NCBI GenBank assembly: GCA_030834895.1
Contig: JAUQXA010000045.1
Location: 1-64,000 of the forward strand
Direction of reading: 5' to 3'
DNA: 64,000 bases
Source of the DNA: Anaerolineales bacterium
GTDB taxonomy: Bacteria; Chloroflexota; Anaerolineae; Anaerolineales; Villigracilaceae
The position numbers and the translations under genes are program-made. Shown here piece by piece: positions 17,979 through 25,748 of the stretch (positions within the stretch are counted from its first letter, which is position 1; each line of letters begins with the position of its first letter). The notes under the pieces were generated by a model that was given only the letters and a program-made list of their open reading frames with translations, searched no databases and was not told the DNA's origin.

Positions 17979-18017
17979 TCATCCTCTGTGCTTGCAGGTA
18001 CAGAGGATGATGTTTTT
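17979..18017 (+). terminator. Rho-independent terminator
   Basis: Perfect 11-bp stem TCATCCTCTGT (17979-17989) with ACAGAGGATGA (18000-18010), then TGTTTTT. It separates the saccharopine-dehydrogenase-like gene from symporter 2. Confidence 0.85.
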
Positions 18018-18065
18018 GGACGCCAGAGGCGTTGAAATCAAATTTGTTTATGGAGGCTTTGTGAG

Positions 18066-19661
18066 ATGGAAAACTACGAGTATTCTGGTCTGATCATTGG
18101 GGGGATTGTCGTCATCCTGATCATTCGCCTGGCAATCGGTTACTGGGCGTCGAAGCGGGTAGAGACGACCAACGACTATGTGCTGGCTGGACGTCGCCTG
18201 CCAATTTGGATGGCGGCACCGTCCATCATGGCAACCTGGTTCGCCGCTGAAACCCTGATGGGTTCGAGTTCTGAAGCCTATAAGTATGGTTTGCAGGGCG
18301 TCATCTTCGACCCATTTGGCGCGACCATGTGCCTGTTCCTTTCGGCGCTTCTGATCGTACGCTTGGCGCGCCGCGCCCAATATGTGACCATCATGGACTT
18401 CTTCCAGCATCGCTATGGCACAGCCATGTCGGTGGTGGGCTCGGTTGCCCAGATCATCGGCTACTTTGGCTGGACTGCCGCGCAGATCGTGGCCGGCGGC
18501 GCTATTTTGCAGGCGCTCCTCGGCTGGGATCTGTCGGTTGGCATGGTGATGGTGGCTGGCATCGTGACCATCTACACCATGGCTGGCGGCTTGTGGGCTG
18601 ATACCGCGCTCGATTTTATGCAGATGTTCCTGACCATGGGCGGCTTGTTGATTATCTTCATCGGCATCCTCTGGTCGGTGGGTGGTTTTGATAATTTCAT
18701 TGGCTTGGCTGGAGCGCAATATACCGACTATCCGTTTGCGATGGCGCCAACGGCCGAAGAAGGTTATTTTGGCTATCAGGGTACGATGGGCTGGTTCTAT
18801 TACCTCGCAGCCTGGATGGCAATTGGATTTGGTTCCATTCCCGCCCAGGATTATCTGCAGCGGACTTGCGCGGCAAAGAACGAAAATGTCGCTGTCAAAT
18901 CCACCTATCTCGCGGCTTTTCTCTACATCACTTTTGGAGTGCTTTCGCCCTTCATCGGCATGGCGGCTTTCCATGCGATTGGACCGGATATCGCGGAAGA
19001 TCAAACACAATTTGTTTTGATTTCGATGGCGATGAAATACCTTAGCCCGATATTTGTCGCACTCTTTGTAGCGGCGCTGGCTTCCGCTTTGATGAGCACA
19101 TCTGACTCGTCCATGCTAGCTGGAGCGACCATGTTCACCGAGAACATCGTCAAAGTTTTCAAACCCGACCTCTCTGACAAGACCCAACTGTTGCTGACCC
19201 GTATTGCGCTGGTGGTCAGCGGTGTGTTGAGTTTGGCGATTGCGCTCTGGGCTGAAACGATTTACCAGTTGGCTGTGCTGGCCAACACCTGTATTTTGGT
19301 GGGTATGGTCGCGCCGTATGTGATTGGGATGTATTGGAAGAAAGCCAACCACATTGGCGCCCTGACCTCGTTCTTCTCCGGCACCATCTCCTGGGTATTC
19401 CTCTCGATGTACTACTATCAGGAAACAATTGTTGCGTGCGAAGCCGACGTGCAGTGCGCGACGTGGGATGCGGTTTACATCGGTTCCACCCCCGCCTTTT
19501 TCATTTCGGTGGTGGTATTCCTGGTTGTTTCAGTGGCAACCGGTAAGATCGACCCACCCAAGATTTTGACAAATATTTATGGCAAGCCGGTTGATATGAA
19601 ACATCCCCTTGGTTGGGGACACCTCAACGAGGAGCCTGTCGAGGCAACGGCCGCCGATTAG
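18066..19661 (+). CDS. Sodium:solute symporter (SSS family), copy 2
   Basis: Na+-coupled symporter of 531 aa with about 13 hydrophobic helices. It repeats the same blocks as copy 1: TWFAAETLMG, GVIFDPFGA, ADTALDFMQMF, ASALMSTSDSS and VIGMYWKKAN. GGAGG at 18052-18056 supports ATG 18066. It is flanked on both sides by terminators and so may be a single-gene unit. Divergence between the copies in the loops near residues 215-240 and 430-445 suggests different substrates. Like copy 1 it sits within the aminotransferase island; an amino acid, polyamine or carboxylate substrate is possible. Confidence 0.87.
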   Translation: MENYEYSGLIIGGIVVILIIRLAIGYWASKRVETTNDYVLAGRRLPIWMAAPSIMATWFAAETLMGSSSEAYKYGLQGVIFDPFGATMCLFLSALLIVRLARRAQYVTIMDFFQHRYGTAMSVVGSVAQIIGYFGWTAAQIVAGGAILQALLGWDLSVGMVMVAGIVTIYTMAGGLWADTALDFMQMFLTMGGLLIIFIGILWSVGGFDNFIGLAGAQYTDYPFAMAPTAEEGYFGYQGTMGWFYYLAAWMAIGFGSIPAQDYLQRTCAAKNENVAVKSTYLAAFLYITFGVLSPFIGMAAFHAIGPDIAEDQTQFVLISMAMKYLSPIFVALFVAALASALMSTSDSSMLAGATMFTENIVKVFKPDLSDKTQLLLTRIALVVSGVLSLAIALWAETIYQLAVLANTCILVGMVAPYVIGMYWKKANHIGALTSFFSGTISWVFLSMYYYQETIVACEADVQCATWDAVYIGSTPAFFISVVVFLVVSVATGKIDPPKILTNIYGKPVDMKHPLGWGHLNEEPVEATAAD

Positions 19662-19689
19662 CCTCTTTGCTTCGTATGATTTTGAGTGG

Positions 19690-19724
19690 ACAGGTCACGT
19701 GCAATCCGCGTGACCTGTTTTTGA
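19690..19724 (+). terminator. Terminator after symporter 2
   Basis: Ten-bp stem ACAGGTCACG (19690-19699) with CGTGACCTGT (19709-19718), followed by TTTTTGAATTTTT-like T-rich sequence. Confidence 0.8.
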
Positions 19725-19778
19725 ATTTTTGATGGGAAGCGGTGATAGAATCAGTCAAAATCAACAAGGAGAAATTTC

Positions 19779-19979
19779 ATGCTTTCAGTTGAAATCAAGG
19801 AAAACGATAAGGTGGTCGGGACTTTGTCCGCCACCGAAAAACTCTTCAAGACGGGTTCGCGGGGATTCTTCGGCGTGGGAAAAATCCAGATCGGTGAAAA
19901 GCGCTATCAGGTTCAGGTGCAATTGGTCGAGATTGGCTCCAAGCCCAAGGTCGGGGAAGACGCTTTGAAGGACGAATAA
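19779..19979 (+). CDS. Small protein of unknown function (66 aa)
   Basis: Short soluble protein with alternating beta-prone stretches (VEIKENDKVVGTLSATEK; KRYQVQVQLVEIG) and a central GSRGFFGVGK glycine turn. A good AAGGAG site lies 8 bases before the ATG, and the product has no low-complexity bias, so it is likely real. It does not end in Gly-Gly and so is not a ThiS/MoaD-type sulfur carrier, although such proteins are often near AOR genes. It precedes the AOR gene by 170 bases but the AOR has its own promoter. Function unknown. Confidence 0.65.
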   Translation: MLSVEIKENDKVVGTLSATEKLFKTGSRGFFGVGKIQIGEKRYQVQVQLVEIGSKPKVGEDALKDE

Positions 19980-20032
19980 GTCCATTCAAACGACGCCAAT
20001 TGTCAGATAGGAAAGATGAAGGCTAATTCGTG

Positions 20033-20089
20033 TCGGAAAAGTCGGTTAATATCATAATCTATGTTCTTTTCGGAAAAAATCGGTTGCCA
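20033..20089 (+). promoter_or_regulatory. Paired direct repeats upstream of the AOR promoter
   Basis: TCGGAAAAGTCGGTT (20033-20047) and TCGGAAAAAATCGGTT (20070-20085) are direct repeats about 37 bases apart; the second is preceded by CTTT, giving TTTTCGGAAAA (20067-20077). The second copy runs into the -35 box at 20084. Such phased sites are typical for Lrp-like octamers wrapping DNA, but the link is inference. Confidence 0.55.
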
Positions 20090-20112
20090 TAACTTGTCGG
20101 CAATTGTATAAT
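20084..20112 (+). promoter_or_regulatory. Sigma-70-type promoter of the first AOR gene
   Basis: TTGCCA (20084-20089), 17-base spacer, consensus TATAAT (20107-20112). The start of transcription would be near 20119, giving a leader of about 30 bases with AGGAGG before the ATG at 20150. Confidence 0.8.
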
Positions 20113-20149
20113 TGAAAAAACATTCACAAATCCCAAACAGGAGGACGAA

Positions 20150-22057
20150 ATGCCCAACGGTTATATCGGTAAGATTCTGCACGTGGATTTGACGAAAGGG
20201 GTGTTGACGGTGGAGGAGCCGCAGGAGGCTTTCTACCGCAAGTATTTCGGCGGCAGTGCGATGGGAATGCACTACATTCTACGCGAAGTGCCGAGGGGGG
20301 CGGATCCGCTTGGTCCTGAAAACGTGATGACGTTGATGGCTGGCGTGACAACAGGAGCGGCGATTTCGGGACAGAGCCGATTGAACGTAAATGCCAAATC
20401 CCCCATCAGCGGCGGCATTGGCGATTCGCAAAGCGGCGGTTTCTTCCCGGCCCAATTGAAATTTGCCGGCTTCGACGGGATTGTCGTCAGGGGCAAATCG
20501 TCCAAGCCTGTGTATCTCGCCATTTTGGATGGCAAACCGGAGTTGCGCGACGCGGCGCATTTGATGGGTAAGAAAACGGGGGAAGTGGATGATATGCTCC
20601 ATGCGGAAATACACCCGAAAGCCGAAATTTTACAGCACGGCATGGGCGCGGAAAACGGCGTGCTGTTCTCGACCATGGTTTCCATGTCCAACCGTCACAA
20701 CGGACGCACGGGCATGGGGCGGGTGATGGCTTCCAAGAATCTCAAGGCGATTGCCGTGCATGGTTCGCAGAGAGTCAATGTGGCTGATCAGAAGTCATTG
20801 ACCGAACTGAATCGCAACGGCGTGAAAATTCTCCCCGATAACGGCGATATGGATGGTCTTGCCAAATTCGGTACGGCGGTGGTGGTATTGTTCAACAATA
20901 CCATTGGCACGTTGCCGACCCGCAACTACAACGAAGGTCAATTCGAAGGCTGCGATCCGCTCAGCGGCGAGAAGATGGCGGAGACCATTTTGAAGGAGCG
21001 CGATACATGCTTCGCCTGCGTGGTCAAGTGCAAGCGCGTGGTGGAAATCAACGATGGACCCTACAAGGTGGATCCGCGTTACGGCGGCCCCGAATACGAG
21101 ACCCTCGGCACCTTCGGTTCCTACTGTGGAATTGATAACCTTGCAGTGGTTTCAATGGCGAATCAAATCTGCAACGAGTACGCAGTGGATACCATTGCCT
21201 GCGGTGCGACGATTGCCTTTGCGATGGAATGTTACGAAAAGGGCATCATCGGCAAGGAACAGACAGGCGGCATTGAACTCAAGTTCGGGAACGCCAAAGC
21301 TATGCTCGAAGTGTTGAATCAAATTGTCACGGCCAGCACGCCGCTCGGCAAATTGCTCGGGCAAGGATCCGAGCGTGCAGCCAAAGTCTGGGGTAACGGC
21401 GCAGATGAGTGTTTGGTCACGGTCAAGGGCGCGGAATGTCCCGCCCACATGCCGCAAGCCAAGCGCAGCCTGGCGTTGATCTATGCCGTCAATCCCTTTG
21501 GCGCGGACCATCAATCCAGTGAGCATGACCCATACTATGAGGAGGGGATCGGCGATTTCAACTTGGACCGTTTGAAGGCGGTCGGACTTGGTTCGCCTCA
21601 ACCCGCCTACAGCCTCACCGAGGAAAAAGTCCGCTTTGGATATGAGACGGAAGTCTTCTACTCGATGATGGATTCAGCTGAACTCTGCCAGTTTGTCTAT
21701 GGTCCCACGTGGACGCTTTATGGTCCCAACGAGACCCTGGAGATGATGAAAGCGGTCACAGGCTGGGATTTGACCATGGATGAATTGATGGAGGTTGGTC
21801 GCCGCCGCCTGAACCTCTTCCGCACCTTCAACGCCCGCGAAGGATTTGGCCGCAAGGATGACAAACTGCCCAAAAAGTTCTTCAAGCAATTGGTTGGCAC
21901 TGGACCCACAGCGGGCTTCGCTCTGACTCACGAGGAAGTCGACAACGCCATCACACATTACTACAAGCTGGCAGGCTGGACTCCCGATGGGATGCCAACC
22001 CGCGAGACGCTCAAGAAACACGATGTCGAATGGGCGGCGGAGTATCTGCCTGTGTGA
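20150..22057 (+). CDS. aor: Tungsten-type aldehyde:ferredoxin oxidoreductase, copy 1
   Basis: A 635-aa enzyme that oxidises aldehydes to acids and passes electrons to ferredoxin, using a W-bispterin cofactor and one [4Fe-4S] cluster. Seen: N-terminal AFOR domain with YIGKILHVDL and YFGGSAMGM, RHNGRTGMGRVMASKNLKA-like pterin-binding region (about 182-200), cluster cysteines 287, 290 and 294 (C-x2-C-x3-C) and a fourth, Cys513, late in the chain, which is the classical AOR spacing. No signal peptide: cytoplasmic. It has its own strong promoter. In this island it would remove semialdehydes made by the aminotransferases; the specific aldehyde is unknown. The cofactor genes are not in the window. 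Confidence 0.9.
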   Translation: MPNGYIGKILHVDLTKGVLTVEEPQEAFYRKYFGGSAMGMHYILREVPRGADPLGPENVMTLMAGVTTGAAISGQSRLNVNAKSPISGGIGDSQSGGFFPAQLKFAGFDGIVVRGKSSKPVYLAILDGKPELRDAAHLMGKKTGEVDDMLHAEIHPKAEILQHGMGAENGVLFSTMVSMSNRHNGRTGMGRVMASKNLKAIAVHGSQRVNVADQKSLTELNRNGVKILPDNGDMDGLAKFGTAVVVLFNNTIGTLPTRNYNEGQFEGCDPLSGEKMAETILKERDTCFACVVKCKRVVEINDGPYKVDPRYGGPEYETLGTFGSYCGIDNLAVVSMANQICNEYAVDTIACGATIAFAMECYEKGIIGKEQTGGIELKFGNAKAMLEVLNQIVTASTPLGKLLGQGSERAAKVWGNGADECLVTVKGAECPAHMPQAKRSLALIYAVNPFGADHQSSEHDPYYEEGIGDFNLDRLKAVGLGSPQPAYSLTEEKVRFGYETEVFYSMMDSAELCQFVYGPTWTLYGPNETLEMMKAVTGWDLTMDELMEVGRRRLNLFRTFNAREGFGRKDDKLPKKFFKQLVGTGPTAGFALTHEEVDNAITHYYKLAGWTPDGMPTRETLKKHDVEWAAEYLPV

Positions 22058-22073
22058 GTTTTGCGATGAATGG

Positions 22074-22112
22074 TTATGAAGGGTAAAGATAATGCGTCTT
22101 TATCCTTCATAA
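22074..22112 (+). terminator. Hairpin after AOR copy 1
   Basis: TTATGAAGGGTAAAGA (22074-22089) pairs with TCTTTATCCTTCATAA (22097-22112) over 16 positions with one G-U. An AT-rich stretch follows but only a short T content, so termination may be partial. Confidence 0.65.
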
Positions 22113-22144
22113 TTAAATTGACCAATTCATATTGGAGATATTCA

Positions 22145-22924
22145 ATGGGAAAATTAGATATAAACTCGCCATTTCAATCAGCGATTGGAATGGGTGATTT
22201 GCAGTCCGTTCATAAACAAAATATTTCTTCCATGATTTTTAATATTCTGGGGTGTTTGCTTTTTATATTATTAGGTGTTTGGACTTTTTATGCTGGACTA
22301 ACGTACATAACTGCTTTTCCTGTGTTTGTCATCTTTGGGTTTGCTTTGTTGCTTCTGGGTATGGGTATATACTGGGCTTGGAAAATACTGACTTTGTGGG
22401 GAAGTCAAGCTGCTCTATACAGTAACGGTTTTGCCCATTTTGACGGCAAAGATACGATAAGTTTTAAGTGGACTGAAATAACTTCCGTCACCATGCAGGT
22501 GACTAAAATGCGCGTGTATCATGTTATTCCTGTGGGGACAATACGGGTTTATACAATTGAGAGCCCATCTGCCAAGCTGAAATTAACTGGTACTTTAAAT
22601 AAGGTTGATGATCTCATGTTTCAAATCCGCAAGAATGCATTTCCTCATATCGTAAAACGGCGGGTACAGGACTTGGATGCTGGAAAAACCCTTGAATTCG
22701 GGCCCGTTTTAGTTAGCAGGTCAGAAGGTATAAAAATAAGAAATAAAAAATATGGCTGGACTGACATCGCCAAACTAAATGTGATTAATGGTGCGGTTGA
22801 GGTTGTCCCCAAGAAAAAGGGTTTCTTTCAAGGAGCGAGCGCGCCTGTAGGAAGCATCCCAAACCTAGATGTGTTTATGGCGTTATCAGAAGTGATGATT
22901 GCGCAAAATAGTCAACCTGCGTAA
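22145..22924 (+). CDS. Membrane-anchored protein with PH-like domain, unknown function
   Basis: A 259-aa protein with two adjacent hydrophobic helices (about residues 29-52 and 56-78 from the start used here) followed by a soluble beta-rich half (SFKWTEITSV, YGWTDIAKLNV) that resembles membrane-anchored PH-like or DUF6585-type proteins. TGGAGAT before ATG 22145 decides the start; an in-frame ATG at 22070 would place coding sequence over the hairpin. Its base composition is clearly more AT-rich than the AOR and aminotransferase genes on either side, so it could be a later insertion. No catabolic role is evident. Confidence 0.6.
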   Translation: MGKLDINSPFQSAIGMGDLQSVHKQNISSMIFNILGCLLFILLGVWTFYAGLTYITAFPVFVIFGFALLLLGMGIYWAWKILTLWGSQAALYSNGFAHFDGKDTISFKWTEITSVTMQVTKMRVYHVIPVGTIRVYTIESPSAKLKLTGTLNKVDDLMFQIRKNAFPHIVKRRVQDLDAGKTLEFGPVLVSRSEGIKIRNKKYGWTDIAKLNVINGAVEVVPKKKGFFQGASAPVGSIPNLDVFMALSEVMIAQNSQPA

Positions 22925-22967
22925 AACCTATATAATGTACTCGAAAACCTAAAAAATAAGTGAGATT

Positions 22968-24254
22968 ATGATGACAAACACACTCTATCAAGAAAACTTC
23001 CCGCATATGACCCCAGCCTGGTCGCGCATCTTCAATTTTGTTGCCGACCGCGCCGAGGGCTCGTACATCTACACCGACGACGGTAAAAAACTTCTCGACT
23101 TCACATGCGGAATTGGTGTGACCAATACAGGTCACTGCCATCCGAAGGTCGTGGAAGCCGTCCGCGAGCAGGCAGGTTTGTTCCTGCACGCCCAGGCAAA
23201 TATCGTCATCCACAAGCCGTTGCTGCAACTCATCGAGGAAATCCGCAAGATTGTCCCGCCTTCGATTGACAGTTTCTTCTTTTCCAATTCGGGTGCTGAG
23301 GCTGTGGAGAATGCGGTCAAAATTGCGAAAGCCGCCACGGGCAGGCAGAACATCATCGTCTTCAACGGCTCCTTCCATGGACGGACTCACGCCACGATGG
23401 CGCTGACCACTTCCAAGACGGGCTACCGCACGGGGTTTGGTCCACTGCCAGCGGGGATTTATGTCTCCCCGTTCCCATATGCCTTCAAATTTGGCATGAG
23501 CGACGAACAAGCCTCCGCGTATGCGTTGGAGCAACTCGAATATTTGCTTGTCTCGCAGACCGCGCCCAAGGACACAGCCGCCATCCTCATCGAATCCGTG
23601 ATGGGCGAGGGCGGGTATATCGTGCCGCCCGCATCGTTCATGAAATCCCTGCGTGAACTCTGCGACAAACACGGCATCATGCTCATCTTCGACGAAGTCC
23701 AATCGGGATTCGGTCGCACGGGTAAGTGGTTTGCCCTCGAGCATTTCGGTGTTGTCCCTGACATCATCACCGCTGCCAAGGGCATTGCCTCGGGTATGCC
23801 GCTTTCTGCTGTGTTCAGCCGCACCGAGATCATGAAGAAGGTGGATGTCGGCTCCATCGGCGGGACCTACGGCGGAAACGCGGTAGCTTGCGCCGCTGGC
23901 GTGGCGACGATCAAAGCCATGCGCGAAGAAAAGATGCTGGAGAACGCGACCGAACGCGGCACGCAACTGATGACGGGTCTGCGAAAATATCAGGAAGAGT
24001 ACCCGCAAATCGGTGACGTGCGCGGACTTGGACTCATGGTCGGTACCGAATTCATCGTGGATGGGAAACAGGCAAAAGCCAAGCAACTGGTCAAGGATGT
24101 GATTCACTCCGCCGAGGAAAAGGGTCTGCTCCTGCTCTCCTGCGGAACCTACGACAATGTCCTGCGCTGGATCCCGCCGCTCAATGTCACGTCCGAGCAA
24201 ATCAATGACGGTTTGAAGATTTTCGGCGTGGCGTTGAAGGAAAGTGTGAAATAG
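22968..24254 (+). CDS. gabT: 4-aminobutyrate aminotransferase-like class III aminotransferase
   Basis: A 428-aa PLP enzyme close to the GabT group, which turns GABA into succinate semialdehyde. Seen: DFTCGIGVTNTGHCHP (44-59), SNSGAEAVENAVK (106-118), SFHGRTHATMALT, FDEVQSGFGRTGKWFA and Lys271 in TAAKGIASGMPL. The first two codons are both ATG and either may start; ribosome binding is weak. A TATAAT lies at 22931 without a clear -35. Next to a HemL-like aminotransferase and AOR copy 2, it may act with the putrescine aminotransferase at 13310 in one pathway. Related activities (beta-alanine, 5-aminovalerate) are also possible. Confidence 0.8.
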   Translation: MMTNTLYQENFPHMTPAWSRIFNFVADRAEGSYIYTDDGKKLLDFTCGIGVTNTGHCHPKVVEAVREQAGLFLHAQANIVIHKPLLQLIEEIRKIVPPSIDSFFFSNSGAEAVENAVKIAKAATGRQNIIVFNGSFHGRTHATMALTTSKTGYRTGFGPLPAGIYVSPFPYAFKFGMSDEQASAYALEQLEYLLVSQTAPKDTAAILIESVMGEGGYIVPPASFMKSLRELCDKHGIMLIFDEVQSGFGRTGKWFALEHFGVVPDIITAAKGIASGMPLSAVFSRTEIMKKVDVGSIGGTYGGNAVACAAGVATIKAMREEKMLENATERGTQLMTGLRKYQEEYPQIGDVRGLGLMVGTEFIVDGKQAKAKQLVKDVIHSAEEKGLLLLSCGTYDNVLRWIPPLNVTSEQINDGLKIFGVALKESVK

Positions 24255-24260
24255 TTGAAG

Positions 24261-24305
24261 GTCAAAAGTCGAAAGTCTGATGACCTTTGACCTTCGACTT
24301 TTGAC
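24261..24305. repeat. Heptamer-based inverted repeat (copy A)
   Basis: GTCAAAAGTCGAAAGTC (24261-24277) faces GACCTTCGACTTTTGAC (24289-24305), 16 of 17 paired. The arms are built of 7-base units of the GTCAAAA / GTCGAAA type. It fills the gap between two aminotransferase genes; copy B lies at 25683. Confidence 0.75.
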
Positions 24306-24322
24306 TGATGGAGTGTCAACTT

Positions 24323-25678
24323 ATGCAAACCCTTGACCGTTCCAAACTTGAACAACTCCTCAACTCGGAAGAAGAACTCTTCCGTAAGAATCATCCCAAA
24401 TCCTACAGGCTTTATAGGCGAGCACGTAAGTCGCTAGATGGCGGCGTGCCGATGTTGTGGATGGTCCGTTGGGCCGGCTCCTTCCCTGTCTTTGTCAAAC
24501 AGGCGAAGGGCGCGCACTTCACCGATGTGGATGGCAATTCATACCTCGACCTCTGCCTTGGTGACACAGGAGCCATGACGGGACACGCGCCCGAAGCCAC
24601 GCTTAAGGCCATCCGAAGTCAGATCAAAAAGGGTATTACGCTCATGCTGCCTTACAAGGATGTGGTCGAAGTCGGCGAGGAACTCCAGCGCCGCTTTGGA
24701 CTTCCCTTCTGGCAGTTTGCGCTGACCGCCACCGACGCCAACCGCTTCGTGCTCCGCATGGCGCGTATGATCACAGGACGCCCGAAGGTGTTGGTCTTCA
24801 ACTATTGCTATCACGGCACGGTGGACGAGACCTTCATTACGCTGGACGAGGAAGGCACGCCAGGCTCCCGCGCCAACAATATGGGTCCACAAGTTGACCC
24901 AATTGAGACCACCAAGGTCATTGAGTTCAACGACATTGCTGCGCTAGAAACCGCCCTCTCCGCCCGTGATGTCGCCGCCGTCCTCGCCGAGCCTGTGATG
25001 ACCAATATCGGCATCATCCACCCAGACCCTGGATACCACGACGCCCTGCGCGAGTTGACCCGCAAGTATGGGACTTACCTCATCATCGACGAAACGCACA
25101 CCATCTGCACAGGACCTGGCGGGTATACGATGGAGCACGGTCTCAAGCCTGATTTCTTCACCCTAGGCAAGCCCATCGCGGGCGGCGTCCCCGCTGCGGT
25201 GTATGGCTTCACCAAGGAAGTTTCCAAAGCCTTTGCCGCCAAGCTTGATCTGGACGACGCAGATGTCGGCGGCATAGGTGGGACGTTGGCAGGCAATGCC
25301 CTGTCTATCGCGGCGATGAAAGCCACCTTTCAGCACGTCCTCACCGAGGACTTCTATAAGCGTGCAATCGCCCTACAGGAACAGTTCACAGCGGGAGTCG
25401 AAGGCGTGATTAAAGAATTTGACCTGCCGTGGATTGTCAAACGGCTGGGCAACCGTTCCGAATATTGGTTCCGCCCGACCCCGCCAAAGAACGGCGGTGA
25501 AGCAGCGGCGGCAATCGACCACGAACTCGACCGCTATATGCACCTTTTCTCGCTCAATCGCGGCATCTTGATGACCCCCTTCCACAACATGGCACTCATT
25601 TCACCTGAGACAACCAAGGAAGATGTGGACTACCACACCAAGGTGTTTAGGGATGCGGTGCAAAGTTTGTTTGGATAA
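24323..25678 (+). CDS. Class III aminotransferase, HemL-like branch
   Basis: A 451-aa PLP enzyme. Seen: DVDGNSYLDLCLGDTGAMTGH (68-88), IIDETHTICTGPGG in place of the usual DEVxTGFR (PLP Asp256), and Lys283 in TLGKPIAGGVP. The THTI-for-VxTG change and a C-terminal HNMALISPETT segment set it apart from true glutamate-1-semialdehyde aminomutases. GGAG at 24310 selects ATG 24323. It lies between the GabT-like gene and AOR copy 2, each separated by a heptamer palindrome, so the three are likely one transcript. Substrate unknown; a beta- or omega-amino acid is plausible. Confidence 0.8.
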   Translation: MQTLDRSKLEQLLNSEEELFRKNHPKSYRLYRRARKSLDGGVPMLWMVRWAGSFPVFVKQAKGAHFTDVDGNSYLDLCLGDTGAMTGHAPEATLKAIRSQIKKGITLMLPYKDVVEVGEELQRRFGLPFWQFALTATDANRFVLRMARMITGRPKVLVFNYCYHGTVDETFITLDEEGTPGSRANNMGPQVDPIETTKVIEFNDIAALETALSARDVAAVLAEPVMTNIGIIHPDPGYHDALRELTRKYGTYLIIDETHTICTGPGGYTMEHGLKPDFFTLGKPIAGGVPAAVYGFTKEVSKAFAAKLDLDDADVGGIGGTLAGNALSIAAMKATFQHVLTEDFYKRAIALQEQFTAGVEGVIKEFDLPWIVKRLGNRSEYWFRPTPPKNGGEAAAAIDHELDRYMHLFSLNRGILMTPFHNMALISPETTKEDVDYHTKVFRDAVQSLFG

Positions 25679-25682
25679 ACCT

Positions 25683-25734
25683 GTCAAAAGTCGAAAGTCA
25701 AAGGTCGAGCAAATTTTGACTTTCGACTTTTGAC
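25683..25734. repeat. Heptamer-based inverted repeat (copy B)
   Basis: Perfect 20-bp arms: GTCAAAAGTCGAAAGTCAAA (25683-25702) and its reverse complement (25715-25734), loop of 12. Same units and same outer end as copy A. It ends 14 bases before the AOR copy 2 start, so it may also affect translation of that gene. Confidence 0.8.
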
Positions 25735-25748
25735 TCATTGGAGAATTT

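Noticed and set aside
18048..19010. Antisense frame of 320 codons opposite symporter 2
   Set aside because: His/Arg/Asp-rich composition typical of an antisense of hydrophobic helices; no binding site or domain.
19779..19979. ThiS/MoaD-like sulfur carrier for the AOR cofactor
   Set aside because: The C-terminus is Asp-Glu, not Gly-Gly, and the fold pattern differs.
22875..24200. Antisense frame of 441 codons opposite the GabT-like gene
   Set aside because: The plus strand has clear PLP motifs and codon bias; the antisense product has none.
24261..25734. Possible CRISPR-like repeats
   Set aside because: Two inverted palindromes with no regular spacers; they are hairpins, not a direct-repeat array.
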